Source of the DNA: DASXAQ01 sp036406615
GTDB taxonomy: Bacteria > Actinomycetota > UBA4738
Length of the DNA stretch: 64,000 nt
Assembly (NCBI GenBank): GCA_036406615.1
Contig: DASXAQ010000069.1
Location: forward strand, 24,154 to 88,153
Direction: 5' to 3'
The position numbers and the translations under genes are program-made. Below, in pieces: positions 50,981 to 58,654 of the stretch (its first letter is position 1; every line of letters begins with the position of its first letter). Under the pieces are notes generated by a model. That model worked only from the letters and a program-made list of their open reading frames with translations, was not told where the DNA came from and did no database searches.

Positions 50981-51738
50981 GGCGAGCCCGCGCCAGATCA
51001 GCGATCGTCGCGGCGGCCGTGGTGGCCGCCTACCTGGCGGCCGCCGCGCTCAGCGGCCACCTGTCGGTCACCGCCCGCCGGCCGATGCTGGACGGGTTCG
51101 TCACGACGGTCCCGTACAACTGGGTGAACCCGCCGCCGGCCCAGGCGGCAAGCAACAAGCAGCCCGCGTCCGGTTCCGCGACGCTGCGCATGACGCCGAA
51201 GGGCTCGAACGCCGCGTTCGTCAGCACGACCGACGCGCAGTGTGAGCTGATCCTCGGCATCAGCGCGTTTCCACGCTCCCCCGGCCAGACGGGCGTGGTC
51301 GTCACCATCCGCCCGCTGGACCCGGCGACCCTCGGCCCGGCGCCGACCGGACTGGTGATCACCGGCAACGCGTACGAGGTCCGAGCCAGCTATGCGCCGG
51401 GAGGCGCGGTCCTGCGCGACGCCCAGCGCACGTTCACGGCCAAGCTCGTGTACCCGGCCATGCCGTCGGCCGGGCTGTTCCCGCCGGCGCACACCGTCCT
51501 GGTCTCGGGCGACGGGAAGACCTGGACGCGGTTCAAGACCATCGACACGCACGCCGCGCTCACCGCGACCATCTCGACCCGAACGCTCGGCTACTTCGTC
51601 GTGGCGGCCCCGCCAAGCGCGGCCCTCCCCGCCGGGTCGTCCAACCGCGCCGTCGTGCTGCTGGTCATCGCCGGCATCGCGGTGGTCGCCATCGTGGGAC
51701 TCGTGCTGCTGGTGCGCGCACGCCGGGCCCGCGCATGA
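50977..51738 (+). CDS. Exported protein with N- and C-terminal membrane anchors, unknown
   Basis: A 253-aa protein with a helix at ~7-24, a ~190-residue exterior beta-rich domain (FVTTVPYNWVNPPPAQA ... LGYFVVAAPPS) and a second helix near 223-247 followed by RARRARA. I do not recognise the domain; a single Cys (QCELILG) lies in it. GTG 50977 overlaps the binding-protein stop, and its stop overlaps the next gene, so it is part of the five-gene chain. Confidence 0.72.
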   Translation: MRRARARSAIVAAAVVAAYLAAAALSGHLSVTARRPMLDGFVTTVPYNWVNPPPAQAASNKQPASGSATLRMTPKGSNAAFVSTTDAQCELILGISAFPRSPGQTGVVVTIRPLDPATLGPAPTGLVITGNAYEVRASYAPGGAVLRDAQRTFTAKLVYPAMPSAGLFPPAHTVLVSGDGKTWTRFKTIDTHAALTATISTRTLGYFVVAAPPSAALPAGSSNRAVVLLVIAGIAVVAIVGLVLLVRARRARA

Positions 51739-52292
51739 GCCGGTGGCTTCCGCTGGCGGACGGCACCGGCTCGCCGCTGGACCAGGGCGTGACCAGCATG
51801 CTGCTGATCCTCGCGCTGTTCCTGGGGTTCACGGCGTTCATGCGGCTGCGGGACAAGGGTTTTCGACGCCTCCCACGACCCGCGGCCTGGGGCGCCGCGG
51901 CGCTGGCCTGCGCGTGCGTGGTGCTGGCCGTCACACTGCCGCCGATCATCCGCCCGACGCCGGCGTCGACCCGGCCGTCGAGCACCGCGCACGTCACGAT
52001 CCTGACGCCCACGAACGATCAGGTCTTCCACGGCGATCCTGCCTCCGTCCCCATCCGACTGCGCATCACCGGGGGGCGCATCGTCCCGTTCACGTCCAGC
52101 CATCTGGTGCCGAACGAGGGCCACGTCCACCTGTTCGTGGACGGGCGACTGGTCGCCATGAGCTACGGGCTGGTCTCGCGGGTGTTCGTCCTGCCCGGAA
52201 CGCACGTGCTCGAGGCCGAGTACGTGGCCGTCGATCACGCGCCCTTCGACCCGCGGGTCATCTCGACGGTGCGGTTTCGCGTGGTGGGCTGA
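51735..52292 (+). CDS. HVHLF-motif membrane-anchored protein (paralogue of the 48688 lipoprotein)
   Basis: A 185-aa protein with two helices (~20-36, ~50-68) and an exterior domain matching the 48688 lipoprotein: HVTILTPTNDQVF, RIVPFTSSHLVPNEGHVHLFVDG and HVLEAEYVAVDHAPFDPRV. The two paralogues bracket the overlapping gene chain, one lipid-anchored and one helix-anchored. ATG 51735 overlaps the preceding stop. The 3' end overlaps the antisense transporter remnant by about 35 bases. Confidence 0.75.
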   Translation: MSRWLPLADGTGSPLDQGVTSMLLILALFLGFTAFMRLRDKGFRRLPRPAAWGAAALACACVVLAVTLPPIIRPTPASTRPSSTAHVTILTPTNDQVFHGDPASVPIRLRITGGRIVPFTSSHLVPNEGHVHLFVDGRLVAMSYGLVSRVFVLPGTHVLEAEYVAVDHAPFDPRVISTVRFRVVG

Positions 52293-52961
52293 CCCGGGCC
52301 GCGGTGCGAGCGCTGCCTCGTGCGATTCGCGCACCGAGGTAGACGACGAGCACGACGGCCACGATCGACGCCCCGCCGGCGACGCTCGCGTAGTACGACA
52401 GGTACAGGCCCGCCACCCCGCAGACCACGGCCACGCCGCACGCCAGCGCCATCATGGGAGTGACGCGGCGCGCGAAGAGCCTCGCCGTGGCCGCCGGACC
52501 GATCAGCACGGCCGGGTACCGCACCTGCTCGACCTCGTGCGTCGCCACGAGCATCGAACGCCCTTCGCCGGCCGGGCGCTCGAGCAGCGTGAGCATTCGA
52601 TCCACGCTGCCCTGTTCGACGCCGGTGAACGGCTCGTCGAGCAGCAGCAGGACGGCGTCCTGAACGAGCGCCCGCGCCACCAGCACGCGTTGCTGCTGCC
52701 CGCCGAACAGCTCGCCGAACGACCGGCCCGCCAGGTCCGCCAACCCGACCTGGCCCAGCGCCTGATCGCCGCGCGCCGGTCGGCTCGGCCGGGCCGCCGC
52801 CACCAGTCGAGCCGCGACAGGGCCCCCATCAGGGCGACATCCGGCGCCGTCACCGGATAGTCCAGGCGCGATCGTTGCGTCTGCGGAACGACGCCGCACG
52901 GAGCGCTCGCATCCAGGGTGCCGGCCATCGGCGGAAGCTCGCCGAGGATCGCGCGGAACAT
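52258..52961 (-). pseudogene. Remnant of a Zn/Mn ABC transporter (ATPase-permease scar)
   Basis: The 5' part (from 52961) reads MFRAILGELPPMAGTL and VPQTQRSRLDYPVTAPDV, an ABC ATPase of the ZnuC/MntA type lacking Walker A. Near 52770-52800 the frame shifts, and the other frame continues LADLAGRSFGELFGGQQQRV and LLLLDEPFTGVE (signature and Walker B). It then runs directly into VLIGPAATARLFARR and GLYLSYYASVAGGASIV, the end of an ABC-3 permease (ZnuB/MntB). So the ATPase start, its end and most of the permease are deleted. It cannot make a working transporter, yet an intact promoter with a Zur-like box precedes it. Confidence 0.82.
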
Positions 52962-52985
52962 AACGAGAATCGTTCTCACTCTCAA
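52957..52985 (-). promoter_or_regulatory. Promoter with Zur/Fur-like box in the spacer
   Basis: Minus strand: -35 TTGAGA (52985-52980), 17-base spacer, -10 TATGTT (52962-52957). The spacer carries TGAGAACGATTCTCG (52978-52964), GAGAA-N3-TTCTC, matching the TGAnAA-N3-TTnTCA form of Zur/Fur boxes. It drives only the transporter remnant. Confidence 0.7.
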
Positions 52986-53036
52986 AGATTGGACACGAAG
53001 GTCCTCGGCGAGGCGGAGCCACGGAGTCGGCGGAGG

Positions 53037-53531
53037 CTAGGAGCGACCCACGGACCGCGGACGAGGCCGAGAGGCATTCGAACAGCGCCGGCACAGCCCC
53101 ACGACGTCCAGGCGGTGGCTTCGCACCGTGAAGCCGCGTCGCGCCGCCTCGTCGTGCAGCGCCGACCGCACGGAGCGGTCGAGCCGGGCCGGCACCTCGA
53201 AGTCCTCGACCGAGCCGCACGACTCGCAGATCAGGTGGTGATGGTGCTCGGTCAAGTCCTCGACCAGCTCGTACCTGGCGAAGTCGTTGGCGCTGAGCAG
53301 ACGGTGCACGACGCCGGCCTGCTCCAGCACGACCAGGTTGCGGTAGACGGAGCTCTGCGCCAGGCCCGTCCCCCGGTCGAGGATCTCGGGCATGGACAGC
53401 GGCCGGCGGGCGGAGGCGAGCACGTCCAGCAGCGCGAGCCGGTTCGTCGTCATGCGTTGCCCCACCGCGCGCAGGCGCGCGGCGGCCGCGCCATCCACCT
53501 CCGACGTCGATCGTCTCGCCGCGCTGACCAT
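53037..53531 (-). CDS. Fur-family metalloregulator (Zur-like)
   Basis: A 164-aa Fur protein: QRMTTNRLALLDVLASARRPLS and QSSVYRNLVVLEQAGVV (winged helix), then HHHHLICESCGSVEDF and a C-terminal CRRC, giving a structural four-Cys zinc site. The neighbouring Zur-like box and Zn/Mn transporter remnant suggest zinc or iron sensing (inference). A TACACT -10 box seven bases before ATG 53531 points to a leaderless mRNA. It differs clearly from the Nur-like paralogue at 41410. Confidence 0.87.
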   Translation of the reverse strand: MVSAARRSTSEVDGAAAARLRAVGQRMTTNRLALLDVLASARRPLSMPEILDRGTGLAQSSVYRNLVVLEQAGVVHRLLSANDFARYELVEDLTEHHHHLICESCGSVEDFEVPARLDRSVRSALHDEAARRGFTVRSHRLDVVGLCRRCSNASRPRPRSVGRS

Positions 53532-53538
53532 GTCCAGC

Positions 53539-53544
53539 AGTGTA
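53539..53544 (-). promoter_or_regulatory. -10 box TACACT, 7 bases before the Zur-like gene
   Basis: Minus-strand TACACT then GCTGGAC then ATG 53531. Confidence 0.5.
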
Positions 53545-53561
53545 GTGAACCCCGAGCGACG

Positions 53562-54536
53562 TTAGGCGAGCAGCCCCGAGAGGCTCCGTGTGCAGGGGCA
53601 ACGGGCTCCGCGCAACGGGGTCAGGCCCCATGCGAGCTCGATCGTGCGAAGGATCGAGTAGTGATCCACAGCCGCGCGTAGGCGGGCACCGCGGCGCACC
53701 GCCGGCCCCGCGACGATGAGCGGGACGTGGCCACCCGCGGCCAGCCGGCAGCAGCCGGCGTTCGACGTGCCCTCGTCCCACGCCACGAACAGCACGCCCA
53801 ACGGGCCGAGCGCGCGAAGCAGGGGCGGAACCTCCGCACGCAGGAACTCGTCGCCCGCGGTGACCCCGCAGTCGTGCGTGTCCTGGCACAAATCCGGGGT
53901 GATCCAGACGAACCGCGGCAGCCGATCCGCGCGCAGGTCCGTCCCCAGTCGCGACAGCGGAACCACGCGCCGGCATCGAGATGCAGCGCCGGCCACGTCG
54001 CGGAAATACAGGAGCGGGTCGTGCTTCTTCGCGTACTCGCCGGCGGACGCGCCGCGGAAGCACGCGGACGGCATCCCGCCCAGGTACGCCTTCCAGGAGA
54101 TCCCGGCCCGCTCCAGCTGGTCGACCAGGTTGGTCGCGCGGATCGAGCAGTCGGTGCAGTCCGATCGGATCCCGAACGTCGACCCGGCGATCAGCGCGAG
54201 GTAGTTCGGGAGCGACGGATGCGAGACGGCGAACGCGGACGAGGCCAGTCCGTACCGCCGGATCAACGCGTTTTCGTACGGGGCGCTGGAACTCCCGACG
54301 ATCGACCCGTACTCCTTGTTCTCCATCACGATCACGACCACGCGGGAGAAGTCGGGAAGACCTGCGACGGCGCCCGGTCCGGCGGGCAGGCTCGGCACCG
54401 TCGCGGCCTGCTCGCTCGAACCGAGCGTCGGCCTGCCGCCAGGGGCCGTCCCCGCGACGGGAGCGGCGGTGCACGAGGCGAGCAGCAGTCCGAGTCCCGC
54501 CGACCCCCTCGCCAGGCGGGGGAGGAGGCGGTTCAG
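53562..54536 (-). CDS. Exported phosphoesterase (acid phosphatase/phospholipase C family)
   Basis: A ~324-aa lipoprotein (lipobox LLASC) with a PF04185-type phosphoesterase domain: VVVIVMENKEYGSIVG, SHPSLPNYLALIAGSTFG, DLCQDTHDCG, VLFVAWDEG and GGHVPLIVAGP. Several cysteine pairs suggest disulfides outside the cell. No ATG/GTG lies before the leader; a CTG at 54536 overlaps the mutase stop as CTGA, and an ATT precedes it, so the start is probably non-canonical. It should cleave phosphate esters or phospholipids. Confidence 0.8.
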   Translation of the reverse strand: MNRLLPRLARGSAGLGLLLASCTAAPVAGTAPGGRPTLGSSEQAATVPSLPAGPGAVAGLPDFSRVVVIVMENKEYGSIVGSSSAPYENALIRRYGLASSAFAVSHPSLPNYLALIAGSTFGIRSDCTDCSIRATNLVDQLERAGISWKAYLGGMPSACFRGASAGEYAKKHDPLLYFRDVAGAASRCRRVVPLSRLGTDLRADRLPRFVWITPDLCQDTHDCGVTAGDEFLRAEVPPLLRALGPLGVLFVAWDEGTSNAGCCRLAAGGHVPLIVAGPAVRRGARLRAAVDHYSILRTIELAWGLTPLRGARCPCTRSLSGLLA

Positions 54537-56233
54537 AATTGCGGCACCTCCTGGTAACCGCCGAAGACGCCGCGCAGCGCATCGACGATCTCGCCCTCGG
54601 TGCAGTACGCGCGGGCGCAGTCCACCAGGAACGGGATCAGGTTGTCGTCGCCGCCGGCCGCCGCCGTCAGGCGCTCGAGCGCACCGGCCGCCGCGGCCCC
54701 GTCGCGCGACGCCTTCATCGCCCGGACGCGATCCACCTGGCGGCCTTCGGTCTCTGGCGGGATCACCAGCGTGTCGATCAGCGCCTCGTCGTCGGTCACG
54801 AAGTCGGTCACGCCTACCTTCACCAGGCGGCCCTTCTCGTAGCGCGTCTGCTCGGCGTATGCGGCGTCGGCGATCTCGCGCTGGAAGTAGCCGCGCTCGA
54901 TCCCGGCCAGCACGCCCTCCAGGATGGATCCGCGGCCCATCTCCTGGATGGCGGCGAAGTACCGTTCGGCGGCCTCCTCCATCGCGTTGGTCGACGCCTC
55001 CACGAAGTACGAGCCGCCGAGCGGATCGATGACGTTGGCGACGCCGGTCTCGTACGCGATCACCTGCTGCGTGCGAAGCGCGATCTCGGCCGCCTTCTCG
55101 GTCGGCAGGGCCAGCACCTCGTCGAGCGCGTTCGTGTGCAGCGACTGCGTCCCGCCGAGCACCGCCGCCAGCGCCTCGATGGCCGTGCGGACGATGTTGT
55201 TCTCCGGCTGCTGCGCCGTCAGCGAGCAGCCCGCGGTCTGCGTGTGGAAGCGCAATCGCCACGACACCTCGTCCTTCGCGCCGTAGCGGTCGCGCAGCCA
55301 TCGCGCCCAGATGCGCCGCGCCGCCCGCAGCTTGGCGATCTCCTCGAAGAAGTCGATGTGCGCGTTGAAGAAGAACGAAAGGCCCTGCGAGAACCGGTCG
55401 ACGTCCAGCCCGCGCTGACGGCCGAGCTCCACGTAGGCGAACCCGTCGGCCAGCGTGAACGCCAGTTCCTGCTGGGCCGTCGACCCGGCCTCGCGGATGT
55501 GGTAGCCGCTCACGCTGATGGGATGGAACTTCGGCACCTCGGCGGCGCAGAACTCGATCAGGTCCCCGATCAGGCGCAGGTGCGGCCGCGGCGGGAACAG
55601 CCACTCCTTCTGGGCGATGTACTCCTTCAGGATGTCGGTCTGCAGCGTGCCCTCCAGCGCCCCCCACGCCACGCCCTGGCGCTGCGCGGCGGCGAGGAAG
55701 AACGCGAACAGGATCGTGGCCGGGCCGCTGATCGTCATCGACGTCGAGATCCCGCCGAGGTCGATGCCGTCGAACAGCGTCTCGAAGTCCGCGAGCGAGT
55801 CCGTCGCGACGCCGCAGCGCCCCACCTCGCCCTCGGAGCGAGGGTCGTCGGAGTCGCGGCCCATGAGCGTCGGCATGTCGAACGCCACGGATAGGCCGCC
55901 CTGCCCCTGGCGCAGAAGGAACTTGTACCGCGCGTTCGTCTCCTCGGGGGTGCCGAAGCCCGCGAACTGGCGCATCGTCCACAGCCGCCCGCGGTACATC
56001 GTGTGGTACACGCCGCGCGTCATCGGGAAGTGACCGGGGTACCCGAGGTCCCGCTCGTAGTCCAGGTCCGCGACGTCCTCGGACGTGTACAGCGCGTTGA
56101 CCGGCTCGCCGGACAGCGTCTCGAAGTCGGCGTCGCGTTCCCCGGCTTCGAGGTAGTGGCGGCGCCAGCGCTCCTTGCCGCTTGCCGGTTCGCTTGCCGG
56201 TTCGCCCGACGGTTGGCTCGACGGTTCGCTCAC
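54533..56233 (-). CDS. Methylmalonyl-CoA mutase large-subunit catalytic domain protein
   Basis: A 566-aa protein holding the mutase catalytic barrel: NALYTSEDV, YPGHFPMTRGVYHTMYRG, RQFAGFGTPEETNARYKFLL, GGLSVAFDMPTLMGRDSD, ISVSGYHIREAGSTA and FHTQTAGCSLTAQQPENNIVRT. No B12-binding domain is present, so a separate small subunit is needed and must lie elsewhere. It could be methylmalonyl-CoA mutase or a relative such as isobutyryl- or ethylmalonyl-CoA mutase. GTG 56233 lies 9 bases after meaB, its likely chaperone. The N-terminus carries a Ser/Pro/Glu-rich stretch. Confidence 0.9.
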   Translation of the reverse strand: MSEPSSQPSGEPASEPASGKERWRRHYLEAGERDADFETLSGEPVNALYTSEDVADLDYERDLGYPGHFPMTRGVYHTMYRGRLWTMRQFAGFGTPEETNARYKFLLRQGQGGLSVAFDMPTLMGRDSDDPRSEGEVGRCGVATDSLADFETLFDGIDLGGISTSMTISGPATILFAFFLAAAQRQGVAWGALEGTLQTDILKEYIAQKEWLFPPRPHLRLIGDLIEFCAAEVPKFHPISVSGYHIREAGSTAQQELAFTLADGFAYVELGRQRGLDVDRFSQGLSFFFNAHIDFFEEIAKLRAARRIWARWLRDRYGAKDEVSWRLRFHTQTAGCSLTAQQPENNIVRTAIEALAAVLGGTQSLHTNALDEVLALPTEKAAEIALRTQQVIAYETGVANVIDPLGGSYFVEASTNAMEEAAERYFAAIQEMGRGSILEGVLAGIERGYFQREIADAAYAEQTRYEKGRLVKVGVTDFVTDDEALIDTLVIPPETEGRQVDRVRAMKASRDGAAAAGALERLTAAAGGDDNLIPFLVDCARAYCTEGEIVDALRGVFGGYQEVPQF

Positions 56234-56242
56234 GGTTCCACC

Positions 56243-57229
56243 TTACGCATCCTCGGCGGCATCCGGATGAACGGCGAAGGTCCCCGAGCCGGAGCGGATG
56301 AGCTCGAGCAGCGCCGCCGCCGCCCGGTACGGGTCGAGCCGGCGCGCCGCGAGCTCGTCGGCGACCTTCGCCCCCGCGCGGTCGGCCAGCAGCGACGAGG
56401 CCGATCGCCGCAGCTCGGCGCCGATCAGGTTCTGCACCTCTTCGAGCGCGCGACGCCGGCGGCCCTCGTCGAGCTCCCCCGACGATTGCAGGTACTCGCG
56501 GTGACGCTCGATCGCGGCTCGAACGTCGGCGACGCCGTCGCCCGAGCTCGCCGACGCGCGGACGACCGGCGGGGTCCACGCGCGGTGCGGGCCCATGCGG
56601 ATCATCAGGTTGAGATCCCGGACGGCCTCATCCACGCCCTCTCGGTCCGCCTTGTTCACCACGAAGACGTCGGCGACCTCCAGGATGCCGGCCTTGGCCA
56701 CCTGCACCGCGTCGCCCCAGCCCGGGGCGACGACGACGAGCGTGGTGTCGGTCGCGCCCGCCACCTCCACCTCGGCCTGTCCCACGCCGACGGTCTCGAC
56801 GATCACCAGGTCGTGCCCGGCCGCGTCAAGGATCCGAACCGCCTCCGGCGCGGCCAGCGACATGCCGCCCAGGTGTCCCCTGGTGGCCATGGATCGAATG
56901 AACACGCCGGGGTCGGTCGCGTGCGACTGCATGCGCACCCGGTCGCCCAGCAATGCGCCGCCGGAGAACGGCGACGTCGGATCGATGGCCAGCACCGCGA
57001 CCGTCTCGTCGCGGCCGCGCGCGTCGGCGACCAGGCCCGCGGCCAGCGTGGACTTCCCGACGCCCGGCGAGCCGGTCAGGCCAACCGTGTACGCGCGTCC
57101 CGCCTTCGGGAATACCGCCTCGGAGATGGACGGCAAGTCGTCGTCACCGTCCTCGACCATGGAGATGGCCCGGGCCGCGGCGCGCCGGTCCCCGGCCAGG
57201 ACCCCCTGGATCAACGCCGCGACATCCAC
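56243..57229 (-). CDS. meaB: MeaB/ArgK-type G-protein chaperone of B12-dependent mutase
   Basis: A 328-aa GTPase: P-loop GLTGSPGVGKSTLAAGL, DPTSPFSGGALLGDRVRM, IVETVGVGQAEVEVAG (switch) and VVNKADREG. It guards and reloads adenosylcobalamin mutases. GTG 57229 is set by a TACGCT hexamer seven bases upstream and by the conserved start; the longer frame from 57304 would include that -10. It heads the meaB-mutase-phosphoesterase unit. Confidence 0.93.
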   Translation of the reverse strand: MDVAALIQGVLAGDRRAAARAISMVEDGDDDLPSISEAVFPKAGRAYTVGLTGSPGVGKSTLAAGLVADARGRDETVAVLAIDPTSPFSGGALLGDRVRMQSHATDPGVFIRSMATRGHLGGMSLAAPEAVRILDAAGHDLVIVETVGVGQAEVEVAGATDTTLVVVAPGWGDAVQVAKAGILEVADVFVVNKADREGVDEAVRDLNLMIRMGPHRAWTPPVVRASASSGDGVADVRAAIERHREYLQSSGELDEGRRRRALEEVQNLIGAELRRSASSLLADRAGAKVADELAARRLDPYRAAAALLELIRSGSGTFAVHPDAAEDA

Positions 57230-57236
57230 GCCGGCA

Positions 57237-57242
57237 AGCGTA
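57237..57242 (-). promoter_or_regulatory. -10 box TACGCT, 7 bases before meaB
   Basis: Minus-strand TACGCT then TGCCGGC then GTG 57229. Confidence 0.5.
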
Positions 57243-57270
57243 GCGGGTGCCCGGCGCGCCGCGGGCCGCG

Positions 57271-58095
57271 TCAGGCGGACGGAGACCGCGCGACCAGCGA
57301 CCACACCCGATGCGGCACGTCCATCGGGTCACCGGGGAACCGCCCCGCCAGCATCGACGCGAGCTCGCCGTCGAACGTTCGGACCTGCCCGGCCCCCAGC
57401 TTCGCCCCGACGCTGGCGTGCGCGCGAATGCGGCCGCGCCACGCCTCGTGCGCGTAGGCGATGGCGACGTCGAAGCTGAACGTCTCGACGTCGACGAAGC
57501 CCGCGGCGCCGGCATCCAGCGCCCACTCGGGGCTCATGCCGGTCGTCGGCATCGGCGCGTACTCGGGATCCCACCGACGGATCAGGTCCTCGGTCGCCTC
57601 CACCACGTTGCCGGGCAGCGGCACGTAGTCGAGGCGGCACAGCGCCAGCGCGCCGCCCGGCGTCAGCACGCGCCGTGCCTCGCCCGCGGCGCGCGGACGG
57701 TCGAACCAGTGCCACGCCTGGCCGCACGCGACCACGTCGACGCTGCCGTCGCGCAGGGCCGTGGCCTCCGCCCCGGCCATGAGGTAGCGCACGAGGACGC
57801 TCGCCTCGGCGTCCAGGCGCCGGGCCATGCGCAGCATCGGCTCGGCGACGTCCATGCCGATCACGTCGCAGCCGGCGAGGGCGAAGCCCCGCGCGAGCGA
57901 GCCGGTCCCCGTCCCCAGGTCCAGCACGCGCTGGCCCGGCGATCCGATCCCGAGGGCGAGCAGGCGTTCGAACAGGGCGGCCGGGAAGCCGGCCCGGTAA
58001 CGCGCGTAGTCCTCGGCGGTCCGGCCGAAGTCCACGCCGGCCTGGGACTCGGGCGGCGCGTTCGGGTCGCGGGAGAGGCCGGCCTCAGGGCGCAT
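57271..58095 (-). CDS. Class I SAM-dependent methyltransferase
   Basis: A 274-aa methyltransferase with DFGRTAEDYARYRAGFP, VLDLGTGTGSLARGFA (motif I), VIGMDVAEPML, GQAWHWFD and VLTPGGALALCRL. It is in the same family as the gene at 25819. The substrate is unknown. ATG 58095 overlaps the SCP2-like stop by 11 bases. Confidence 0.87.
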   Translation of the reverse strand: MRPEAGLSRDPNAPPESQAGVDFGRTAEDYARYRAGFPAALFERLLALGIGSPGQRVLDLGTGTGSLARGFALAGCDVIGMDVAEPMLRMARRLDAEASVLVRYLMAGAEATALRDGSVDVVACGQAWHWFDRPRAAGEARRVLTPGGALALCRLDYVPLPGNVVEATEDLIRRWDPEYAPMPTTGMSPEWALDAGAAGFVDVETFSFDVAIAYAHEAWRGRIRAHASVGAKLGAGQVRTFDGELASMLAGRFPGDPMDVPHRVWSLVARSPSA

Positions 58096-58519
58096 CCAGC
58101 AGCTTGGAGAACCGCGCGAGCTGCGCGCCGCCCAACACGACGCCGGCGATGCGCAGCTTGCGCGTGGCGATCTTGCGCACCAGCTCGCGAGCTTCGGGCT
58201 TCGAAACGTCGGGGATCCCGAATCGAGTAGGAACCTTCGACAGGCTCATGAGATCGGACGACGGCGCGCGCACGACGGCATCGGGCCGCCCGATCACGCC
58301 GTTTCGCACGATCGCGCGTCCGCCGCCCATCCGAACGGTCACGCCGACCTCGACGTCGGTCGCCAGCACGGCGACGGTCCCCGGGCGATCCAGCAGCGAC
58401 GCGCGTTCCGGGTGGGCGCGAAGGTTGGCCTCCAGCAGCCCGCCGATCATCGCCGCCATCGGGTTCGGAGGCTCGCCGCGCCAGAACCGAACGAGCGCCC
58501 CCTCGGGCTCTTCGCTCAT
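58085..58519 (-). CDS. SCP2-like sterol/lipid-carrier domain protein
   Basis: A 144-aa protein; LVRFWRGEPPNPMAAMIGG and VTVRMGGGRAIVRNGVIGRPDAVVRAPSSDLMSL match the SCP2-type carrier fold (the ADAVVRA segment is typical). It may bind lipids or act as an accessory to the methyltransferase that follows. ATG 58519 overlaps the stop of the 44-aa ORF (ATGA). Confidence 0.7.
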   Translation of the reverse strand: MSEEPEGALVRFWRGEPPNPMAAMIGGLLEANLRAHPERASLLDRPGTVAVLATDVEVGVTVRMGGGRAIVRNGVIGRPDAVVRAPSSDLMSLSKVPTRFGIPDVSKPEARELVRKIATRKLRIAGVVLGGAQLARFSKLLDAP

Positions 58520-58650
58520 CCGGCGCTCGACGGCGTCTGACTGACTACCCGTCGCCTCAACAGGCCGTGTGTGAGCGTCGGACCGAGCGCGGCGATCGCG
58601 CCGAGCATGTGTGTCGCTACGAACGCCTGGATCCACGACGCCTTCGTCAC
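58516..58650 (-). CDS. 44-aa single-helix small protein or truncated membrane protein
   Basis: This short ORF fills the gap between the CPBP and SCP2-like genes: GTG 58650 to TGA 58516-58518. It reads TKASWIQAFVATHMLGAIAA then LGPTLTHGLLRRRVV, one hydrophobic helix and a basic end, similar in style to the first helix of DUF2269-type membrane proteins. It starts five bases after the CPBP stop and overlaps the SCP2-like start. It may be a true small protein or the stub of a larger one. Confidence 0.5.
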   Translation of the reverse strand: MTKASWIQAFVATHMLGAIAALGPTLTHGLLRRRVVSQTPSSAG

Positions 58651-58654
58651 GGGC

